A DNA stretch of 64,000 nucleotides from Heterodera schachtii. Lineage: Eukaryota > Nematoda > Chromadorea > Rhabditida > Heteroderidae. Under the pieces are notes generated by a model. It was not told the DNA's origin and did no database searches. It worked only from the letters and a program-made list of their open reading frames with translations. Positions 51,746-60,463 of the stretch are shown piece by piece (the first letter of the stretch is position 1; each line of letters opens with the position of its first letter). The DNA lies in assembly GCA_023374025.1 (NCBI GenBank), contig SIJG01000026.1:1140212-1204211 (forward strand), read 5' to 3'. A program made the translations under genes and the position numbers.

Positions 51746-52214
51746 CCGTCAAATTTGAAAATCTTAAGATATTTCAATTACTTCGATTTTTTATTTTCAG
51801 TCCCAATGACTCGATCATTTTAATTAATAAATTTTTTATTTCACTTGCTTAAATTTAAATTTTTTTTTCGCGTTTTTCATTTAGTTAGCATTGTATTTCA
51901 TATATTTCACTGTACTTTCACAACTAATGAATGAACGAACAAAAAATAGAAAAGGAAGTATATTTTTGCCTTATAAAAAATTTGTTAAATTTTTTTTAAG
52001 ATCATTTATTATATAGAACTTTTTTTTATATCATTACTAAAGTTTATATGTTGATTAATATTTAATTTAAATTTAATAATATTTTTATTTTTTGTATCTT
52101 TGACAAAAAAAAATTCACTTATGAAATTAATTAGATTGTTTTTTAACGCATGTTGTTATTTATTTATTTATATTTTTGTTTTTTATTTGAAAATCATTAA
52201 TTTATTTATGCTGC

Positions 52215-52560
52215 TATATTTGTCTCATGTTTTCCGAACTGGTTTTGCATCTGTGTGTTGGTGACAAATTTAATAAATTTCCGCTTAATTAATATTAGTC
52301 ATAAGGCTAAAAATATAAAATTAATTTATATTTCGTCATTTTCCTGCTTTATTACAATTTAAAAATTTATTTCTTTTTTTTTGTTTGAGCAGTAAACTTT
52401 AGGTTGTTAAATTCTTACCTTTTTAAATGTTTTTTTAGATTTAGTGAGTATCAATATTTTATTTTCCGTTGGCATTTAGTTTAATGTAATAATAAACACA
52501 TTTGATGTGTAATTTTATTTTTGGTTTTATGAAACCCAACTAAATTAATTATTTGTCTCT
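52215..52560. repeat. Old dispersed repeat pair with 13.3 kb
   Basis: Homologue of 13290-13640 in the same orientation. Similarity may continue weakly to about 52830 (TTTTCCACTT words also near 13570 and 49670). Confidence 0.45.
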
Positions 52561-54054
52561 TAATTTGAAAACTAAATGCTTAATAATTTATTTTTTTATT
52601 GATAATTTTAGAATTGAAATAACAATAATTTTCAATTAGTTTCAATTCAATTTTATTTATTTTATTTTTATAAATATTCATTTAAGTTTTATTTGGTTAC
52701 TTGAATATTTTACTTTTTTAATTAATTAATATAAATTTTTTATAATAATTATCCATAAATTATATTTTAGTTTACTTTTCCACTTCATTTCCTCTCTTTT
52801 TTTATTTTATTTAAAAATATATATTAATTGTTAATTGAAATATGAAACTATTATTTTTTTTTGTTTTCATGTCCATCGGAAGAGTATTTTTATTGTTTTG
52901 GCATCATTTTCTATAATAATAATTGCATTTTTTCTATATGTTATTTTTATTAACTTAAGAAAATTTCATATTTGTTTTATAAATATAATAAAGAAAGTGA
53001 ATAAATTATAAAATCAATATTATCTTTTGTTTCAATAATTAGTAATAATGAATTTCTTAATTATAAAAAATGTAATAATTTGACTTATATTTTTTATACA
53101 AAATTTATATTTTGAATTTCTCCTTACTCTTTCCTCTTTACTGTGAAGATTTTGTGTAATTGTCGTTATTTCATTTAACTAAGTGTCGCATAAAACAATT
53201 ATGCCTGTTTTATATCATTTTTACTTATTTTTGAATAAAATTTTTTCTAAATAGTTGGAAGTTTCAAAAAAAAAATTATCAGGCGCTAAAAGGAAATATA
53301 GTTTAATAAAAGTTTTCAAAAAAGGCCAAAATGGAATGGCTTGGAGGCGAATTCATTATGACAAAAAAATCAATTCTTCATGTTAAATTAAAATTTCTAT
53401 CAAAATAGAGGAGTGAGAGGGATACCATCGAAATTCTCATTGAAAAAAAACTAATTTTCCCAATTTGATCATATCAACACCTCTTAATTAAAATTATTAA
53501 ATGAATAAATAAATTATCGGTATTAATTATAAAAATCTTTTGAGTAGAAAAAAAATATCAATTTATAAAAAATTGAAAGTAATTAGTTTAGTGAAATCGA
53601 AAAATTAATATTATCAATTGAAATAAAAATAAAGAGCATAAAGCATAAGATTTAATGATAAATACCTTTTAAACAGTTAAGTGAAAACAGTCCCAAGACA
53701 TTTGTTGCAATTTTTGTGTCAAAAAACCAAATTGATTTATTTAATAAAAATTAAATTCTAACTGCCTAATAAAATAAAAACTATTAATTTACAAAAGAAA
53801 ATATATAAACACAGAAAATATATAAACACTACTTTCAACTATTAAAGTTTAACTTTGCATATCCAAAGTAAAAAGAGTAATAAATTTTACAAGGGAACCC
53901 AAAAGCAGATAAAATTGCGTTTTTTAGGTTTATTCAGCCATTTCGACTTTTGGGGCTTACAAGAATACTGTAATAATTCCACAAAAGTGGATTTATTAAA
54001 TATAATTAATGTAATTGCAACTCTTAAATTTTAATTTCAGGAAAAATTCGATTT
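52561..54054. other. AT-rich non-coding DNA, no gene seen
   Basis: No gene supported. A GC-richer patch at about 53280-53350 has no recognisable structure. Confidence 0.45.
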
Positions 54055-54203
54055 TATGTTGCGAGGTCCCGGTTTTGACCGGGACCGGGACTAGTCCCGG
54101 TTTTTTCCCGGTTTTCCCAGCCAAAAATTCCCGGTTTTTCAACCCAAAAAGGTCCCGGTCCCGGTTAAGCCCAAAATTCCCGGTCCCGGCGCACTCTACT
54201 TAA
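54055..54203. repeat. CCCGG-rich repeat fragment, copy 2
   Basis: CCCGGTTTT, TCCCGG and CCGGGACCGGGACTAGTCCC words are packed here, with self-complementary stretches. The right edge (GGCGCACTCTACTT) reversed gives AAGTAGAGTGCGCC, close to the left edge of 59277 (GTAGAGTAGAGCGGGACCGG). The 62-codon frame across it is a repeat by-product. Confidence 0.6.
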
Positions 54204-55667
54204 TATAAATGAAAAATAGCAATGTATCATAAAGAAATTCAATTAGAAATGAGAAAAATCAAAAAGAAAATTTTTCTCATTCTAATCAAAATTTATAATT
54301 AGTTATAATATTTTTTAAAACTTAATCTATTTTAATTATTTTATTCATATTAATAATATATATGTATATTAATTATTAAAAAATCATTTTATTCAAATAT
54401 TATCACCAAAATAAGCAACAATCAGGAGACATTGTACAAGAAAAAAATGTGATTAGATTCAAATTGGGTTTAAAATCATTTATTATTTATTCAATTATTG
54501 TGACAAAAATATTAACAGACAATAAAAATTTAAGACAATTATTTATAAAATATACGCATTGAGAATATGTAACCATAAGAATATTAAAGAATTATATGCA
54601 CTGCCATCCCATAATCTATTTGGTGCTCAAAAACATCATAAATTGATTATCACATAAATGTTAAAATTACAAAATTTTTACTTATTTTTAATATTATTTC
54701 ATTAATACCTTAATAGATCAAGTAACATAATAATCATATATTAAAATTATAATTATTAGTGAATATAAAAAATGGCTAACAAATACTGCAATACAGGATT
54801 ATCCTTCTATAAAAAAATAAAATAATGAAAATTAAAAATACAAATCTGTTAGCAGTGAGAACAAATCCAAATAAAAATAATTAAAAATTTTTATCAATGG
54901 CTTTGTAAATAATAAAAATTAATAAATTTGAATTAAAAATATATTTTCTACCTTAAATATATCGAAATGTTATTACTAGGGCGAGGATTTTTAAGGGTGA
55001 AAAGGTCCAAAATAAGGACGAAAAAGTTCCAAATTTAGGAGTATAATTTTTTAAATTGCTCTTTTTATATGAAAATAATTTCATGAACAATTTAAAAAAT
55101 GAAATGGAAATACAAAAGGAATATTTTATGGATTAAAAAGATTTATTTTAATAACTATTATATACTTTTGAAACATTTAAAACAAAAAATAAGAAAAAAA
55201 TGTTCAAATTAATTAATGAATTTTAATAAAAATTCAATCATCTAAATCTAAAAAAACATTCCCATGATGTCATAAAATTCTAAAGTTAAGTTTATCTAAA
55301 TTTTTTTATAATATTTATTATTTATAATTGCTTTGTGCTTTCTTACCATACGTTTTTCAGTGCCAAGAATGGAATATAATTTAAAAATAATAATCAAAAA
55401 ATTTGAAACAGCGAAAATTAGCAGAAAAAAATTTGTTTTGTAAAAATAAAATTAGACATAAATATTTCAGGTAAAAAGCATTAAAAAAAATTTAAATTAA
55501 TAATAATTTATTGATCTTGTTTTACAAGAAATTATCACAATTAAAGTTAAATTTTAGCAAATTATAAAATAAAAAATAATTTAATCATTTAGAGAATAAG
55601 TTATAAAATTGAAACAATAAACAAAATGAACTGATAATCAATTAAAAATAATAATTAGTATATTCTT
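54204..55667. other. AT-rich non-coding DNA, no gene seen
   Basis: No gene supported. At 54980-55045 a short G-richer stretch (AGGTCCAAAATAAGGACG) is present. Confidence 0.45.
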
Positions 55668-56115
55668 TATTTCCACCGGCTGCGCCTACCGGCACCGCCG
55701 TGCTAGGTCGGTCGTTTCATAATAACCGCAAACGCCAAATTTACACATTTTTGAGAAAAATCTGTCATAATTTTTCTTAAATACAACCTATAAAAATAAT
55801 CTTGGTATTATACGATAGCTCTTCGCTTGCTCTATTATAAAAATTTTCAGAAAGTTATGTCCTTTTTAAACATTTTTCGTCAGAACTTTTAAAGCAAAAT
55901 GAAATTTTATGAATTTTTTTCAAACTAGAACAAGCCAAGAGCTATCGTATGGTCTCAAGATTATTTTTTTAGTTTTTATTTAAGAAAATTTATGACGGAT
56001 TTTTCTCAAAAAATTGTATATTTGGCGGTTTTTATGAAACGACCTAGCACCTGACCGCCGGACCCCCTATCTTCCCCAAAAGTTTTTTGGAAAAACAGCG
56101 CCGAAAAAATTGAAA
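55668..56115. repeat. GGCGCTTA-CACCGCCG repeat, copy 3, interrupted
   Basis: The left part (GGCTGCGCCTACCGGCACCGCCG, about 55678-55700) and right part (ACCGCCGGACCCCC, then AAAAGTTTTTTGGAAAAACAGCGC, 56054-56105) together have the order seen in copies at 16590 and 23860. The 351-bp hairpin element lies exactly between them. Confidence 0.5.
55700..56050. mobile_element. 351-bp hairpin (inverted-repeat) element, nested
   Basis: The ends GTGCTAGGTCG and CGACCTAGCAC are exact inverted repeats. The arms (about 55700-55830 and 55925-56050) pair over about 125 bp with scattered mismatches: GTTTCATAA, TTTTTGAGAAAAATC, GTCATAA, AATAATCTTG and ATACGATAGCTCTT recur reversed. The loop is AT-rich and no gene is present. 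ACCGCCG at 55694-55700 and again at 56054-56060 is a possible 7-bp target duplication, though it leaves three extra bases at the right end. Confidence 0.6.
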
Positions 56116-58039
56116 TACATAATTGAATAAATTTTGTTTCAAAATTCTCATTAATTTAATTTAGCTTTAACTTAGAATTCATTAAATAAAATACAAAACA
56201 AAAAATTAATTATTTAATATGTTAAATTGAATTAAACTAAAAATTTTAATTTTTTGAATTTTTTTTTTTGAATTTTTCATAGATATAAAAAAATTTAATT
56301 ATTTCATTTACGCTAAAGACTTAAAAACATATAATTCAAATTTGAATTTTTAAAAATATCGATATCATGAACAAATCAATTATTGTATTCGATTTAATTA
56401 ACAAAAAATAAAGAAATAGAAAAAAATAACATTTATTGATACAAATCGCCCAGCACAGTGAGTGTATATAGCAGTACGAAGAGCCATGAGAACAATACAT
56501 GAAAATAGACTCAAATTAAAATAAATTTAATTTATTACTTAAAAATATTAATTAACAAATTCTTAAAAAAATTTAATTAATTTTAAATTCAATCTATATT
56601 AAAATATGTAATATAAGTGAAATGCTCATTAAAAATTAAGCAAAAATTATTAATAAAAAAATATAATTGGATTGAATTGAGAAAACAACAACATTTTAAT
56701 TAAAAAAGAAAATTAATATAAAAAATCGAAAAAAATTAGTGAGCGAAATGAATTTACAATTCATCACTTGAAAAATTGTATTTTTCAAGATCTTCAGTTT
56801 TTTCATTTATTGCAACGACTATTTTTATAAAGAATGAAAAACAAACAATGTGAATAAAAAACAGAGATAATTAATTAAATTATACAACAATATCAATCAA
56901 ATATTATTTATTAAAGAAATATTAGATCGCAATTAATAAGCTTAATTGTTTTAAATTATATTTAATATTGTTATTTTAAAATTAACAAAATAGAATGATT
57001 TAGAAACATAAAAAATGACGAACAAAAACAGAATAAACAAAAAATTTTTCTTATTCTTTGGTGGATTAGCTTAACAAATTTAGCCAAATCTCCAACGTTT
57101 TTCCAAGCGGAGCCTGTAGAACAATTTTATGGAGACATATAAAAATAAAATTAAAGCTAAAGAAAGGAGAATGATTCGTTCAAGGCATCGTGAAAATTAT
57201 AAAATGATAACCAAAATAAAAAAAAAGCGAAAAATTTATAATAATAACAAATTAAGCATATTTATTATTTGGCAATAGAATATAATATTTTCTACAATTA
57301 TAATTAAATAAATTACTACTATAAAATTTTAATACTCAAGAAATAAGTAATTATGTTTTAATTCATGATATTACAGTTTTAGATTGAGTCACTCCATCTG
57401 GACATTTTTTAATTTCATTGTTATTCAAAAATCGAAAAAATCAATATAGAAAAGTTAAAAAATATTTAAAAATGAATAAAGAACACTTTTTAATTATTAC
57501 TTTTATTTTAGATTTTAATTATTTGCTGTTTTAAAGTATATTTTATATATTATTTTTTCGTATTTTCAATTTAAAATCATTTCATTTATAAATTCTTTTT
57601 CTTGAAGAATCAGTGTTGTTGCTTACAAAGACTTTTTTCTTGTTCTCTTTTATTTATTCTTTTTTTTTTATTCCGCGTTTCAAAAATTTTAATCTCAATA
57701 TAAAACAAAATTATTCAATTCAAAATCCAAATTTATCAAAAATAAGTGAAATGCAAATTTAATAATTAGAATACAATTTATTTCATTAAAAAGATCCAAC
57801 AAGGAAGATGTGCAAGGGTGACTAAAGAGCAGGAGATTTAAAGTACAAAAGAGATAAAAGGTAATACATAAAAAATATTAAAATAAATGATTAAATTTCT
57901 TTAAAGTTTAAACTCAAAATTATGGATGCTATTAACCAAACTTAAAAAAATATTATAATTAAACAAAACAAAAGTAATTAAACCAAAAATTTGTTATTTT
58001 AATCACTAATATTGTCTATCTTTGTAGCAGAGATCAGAA
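56116..58039. other. AT-rich non-coding DNA, no gene seen
   Basis: A purine-rich patch at 57796-57861 (AAGGAAGATGTGCAAGGGTG) ends in AAAG|GTAATA and is briefly open in two frames, but is too short to call an exon. No other feature was recognised. Confidence 0.45.
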
Positions 58040-59270
58040 ATGTTTAAACTAATTATGTCTTACTTTCTGTATATATTTATTTATTTTGCAACATTTTTCC
58101 TTTTTCTAATTTTCAAAAAATATTTAGGTAAGTACATAATTATGAAGATTATTTATTAAAATTTTTATAATAGCATAAGTTTTTTAAAATTTTAAAAAGA
58201 CCACAATTTGAACGATAGGAAAATTTTAAAATATTATATATCCCTAAAATTTCGATTTTTCATTAAAAATTCATTTAAATAATTTTTGAGCTTTGAAATT
58301 TCTTAAAATTAATATTTTAATTGCTACCGAGCCTATTGAAAATATTTTTTTTAAAAATATTATTTAATTAAATTGTTAAAATAAATAATCATTGATTAAT
58401 AACGCTTATAGAATAATTCAATTTTTTGGCTCAATTTGCAAATCGACCGATTTTGAATTTTTTCAAAAATTTATTAAAAAAACAATAGCGTTTTAGGAAA
58501 TTTTATTTTTAAAATGTTCTAAAAATTGAAGAATAAGTAAAAATAAAAAACCTAAAAATGTTTATTTTCTCAAAAAAATTTTTTATAAAATAATATTATT
58601 TTTTAAATCAAACATTATTTCGATTGTATTCGTAAAAATCTAAAATTAATTGATTTCTGCAACGACAAAAAATTACTTTATAAATCAGTTAATAATATAT
58701 TTATATTTATGTATAATTTTATAGTTAATATTTGAAAAACTTCATGTCCAAAAGCACTCCCGAATCATTCAAACGATAAATGAATGATAGGGCATATTTA
58801 AAAAATAAATTTAAAAAAAAAATTGCAAATAAAATTTATTTCTTTATATTATTATTGGCATTCTTTATAAGAGCACCTGATGTATAAAAAGAAAATAAGT
58901 CCAATGTTCATACAGTAGTTTAAAATAAAAATATTAAATGAAAATAAAAATTATTCCAAACGATAATCAAATGATTCTAAATAAAACCTATATTATAATC
59001 ATGCGTAAAAAATGAGTACTTTTATTATAAATATAATATAAAATACAACAATCAAATATCAATTCATAATTTTTCACAGATTATGAATTATTTCATAAAA
59101 AAGGAAGCATTAATCTTTGAATATATCAAATTAAAGTGGATAAAAAATAAAGTTAATTTAATTTATGAACTACTCAACAACTTTATACAGGACTCAATTC
59201 AAAAAGTATTTAACTCGGCAAAGAGCAAGGGAAATGATTTTCTCCACCTAAATAGATGGAAAATGAAGTT
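58040..59270 (+). CDS. Candidate two-exon 5' part of a membrane or secreted protein gene
   Basis: Exon 1 would be 58040-58127. It starts at an ATG 8 bp after TTTGTAGCAG and encodes 29 residues forming one hydrophobic segment ending KKYL. It ends at TTTAG|GTAAGT with one spare base. Exon 2 would be 59081-59270, after TTTTTCACAG and before GTAAGT at 59271, beginning with two bases before its first codon, so the phases match. It encodes 62 residues of charged, helix-prone composition (FIKKEALIFEYIKLKW, then SAKSKGNDFLHLNRW), unlike background frames. The intron would be 953 bp. Exon 2 runs straight into the CCGG-rich repeat and then the retrotransposon, so later exons, if any, are displaced or lost. 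I do not recognise a family. Splice-like words occur by chance in AT-rich DNA, so this remains tentative. Confidence 0.3.
58740..58793 (-). repeat. Reverse copy of the GATTCGGGAGTGC motif segment
   Basis: The minus strand reads CCCTATCATTCATTTATCG then GATTCGGGAGTGCTTTTGG, aligning with 37628-37680 on the + strand; a looser copy of the core is at 9904-9922. Confidence 0.5.
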
Positions 59271-59276
59271 GTAAGT

Positions 59277-59440
59277 AGAGTAGAGCGGGACCGGGCCGGG
59301 AATTCCCCCTCATCCGAGGTCCCGGTTCCCGGTCCCGGATTTTGAAAACTTCAGGTCCCGGTTCCAGTCCCGGTAGGCCAACCGGGAACCGGGCAAAACA
59401 AGCACTGGTAAGAATGGGAGTCTGAGTGAAAAATTAGAGA
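59277..59440. repeat. CCCGG-rich repeat fragment, copy 3
   Basis: It opens GAGTAGAGCGGGACCGGGCC, carries many TCCCGG / CCGGGA words and ends with ACTGGTAAGAATGGGAGTC, the same closing word as 16320-16440. It abuts the end of candidate exon 2. Confidence 0.6.
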
Positions 59441-59734
59441 TGAAAATTAGAGTCAAAGAAAAAATTTAAAAAAATAATTAATATATTCTTTAACACTGCC
59501 AAGTGCGCAAATGGCCTACTGGCTAGTCTCCTTTATTTTGAATTTTCTTTTTGTATACTCATTTGGTTTTCCTATCAAGAAAATATCACTCCTCTAATTT
59601 TTTAATTGATATATTTTTATCATTTTTTAAATGAAAATCCGTTAAATTGAGCCTAATAATCCCAAAAAGATGCCATTTTTGTTGAAAATCTGTTAACAAA
59701 TCTCACTGTGCTTATATAATTTATTTATTTCTCA
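59441..59734. other. AT-rich flank before the retrotransposon
   Basis: No gene. TATATAAT at about 59714 could be a TATA-like element, but the LTR limits are unknown. Confidence 0.35.
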
Positions 59735-60159
59735 TTTTTGACTTATTTAATTTGTTTGTTTTCTTCTCAATTTTCATGTCCCTTTGCTTTAAATTTGTAT
59801 TTCCCGCCAATTTTTTGTTACTGTAATATCGATTGTGTTTCTGCTGCTGACCAGCAGCCAGGTCATTCCCTCCTCATTCATTCGTTTTTGTTTTATGATA
59901 TTGGTTCGTTTTTGTTTTCTGCTGTGAATTTAATTTGCTGCCTCGGACTTTTAATTGTAAAAGTAAATTGTTGGATTTTGGATTTGGGATACAATTCTCC
60001 ATTCCCATTTGACTAATTGTGTGTGCTTCTCCTCGCCAACTCTTTCTCATTCACCGCCGAAGCCTTTCGCTGTGTTACGACGTGGCGCTCCTGCTAAAAG
60101 AAGGTGAGATCAACGGCAAATTTCGACTTTTGACAGTGCGGAAAGGAGCAACGAAAACA
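59735..60159 (+). promoter_or_regulatory. Probable 5' LTR and start of the leader of the gypsy element
   Basis: Base composition rises from the AT-rich background toward that of the element, and this stretch lies directly before the gag frame, so it should hold the 5' LTR, primer-binding site and leader. No 3' LTR is available to define the limits. A possible primer site starts with TGG at 60083 (TGGCGCTCCTGCTAAAAG), but I cannot name the tRNA and no clear LTR-ending CA precedes it. AAG|GTGAGAT at 60101-60110 would serve as a splice donor. Open frames here lack ATG. Confidence 0.35.
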
Positions 60160-60456
60160 GGGAAACAAATCCCTAGAGTGCTGAATTGTAAAACGGAGAA
60201 ACAAATCTCTAAATTTACGACGTGGAAAGAAAGCGACGAATTCGTAAAATTGGGAAACAAATCCCTAAAAGAAAAACGAGAAAGTTGTGATCACCGAATT
60301 TTGAAAAGAGGGAAACAAATCCCTTTCTTCATCTCGCCGAATTCGCTGGATTTGTTGAAATTGTAAAACGTGGGAAAACGAATCTCTACGAAAGCGGAGG
60401 AAAAGCTGACAACTAAGTCAAAAGCTTTGAATTGAAAACGGGAAAACAAATTCTCA
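60160..60456 (+). repeat. Six hairpin words in the retrotransposon leader
   Basis: GGGAAACAAATCCCT occurs exactly at 60160, 60252 and 60310. Variants are at 60196 (GAGAAACAAATCTCT), 60372 (GGGAAAACGAATCTCTA) and 60440 (GGGAAAACAAATTCTC). Each can pair GGGA/GAGA with TCCC/TCTC around an A-rich loop, and the first variant keeps pairing through matched changes (GAGA with TCTC). Spacing is about 36, 56, 58, 62 and 68 bp, with GAATTxxxAAAACG-like sequence before several copies, so this is a degenerate tandem repeat of about 60 bp. It ends 8 bp before the gag ATG. In retroelements such leader structures can serve RNA packaging, dimerisation or translation; which applies here is inference. Confidence 0.75.
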
Positions 60457-60463
60457 TTTGCTA

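Noticed and set aside
54015..54203. 62-codon frame rich in Pro, Gly and Ser
   Set aside because: It is produced by the CCCGG repeat words.
59738..60366. Two open frames of 92 and 115 codons before gag
   Set aside because: Both lack an ATG start. The second is built over the hairpin repeats (GKQIP-like echoes come from the repeat word). They are more likely LTR and leader.
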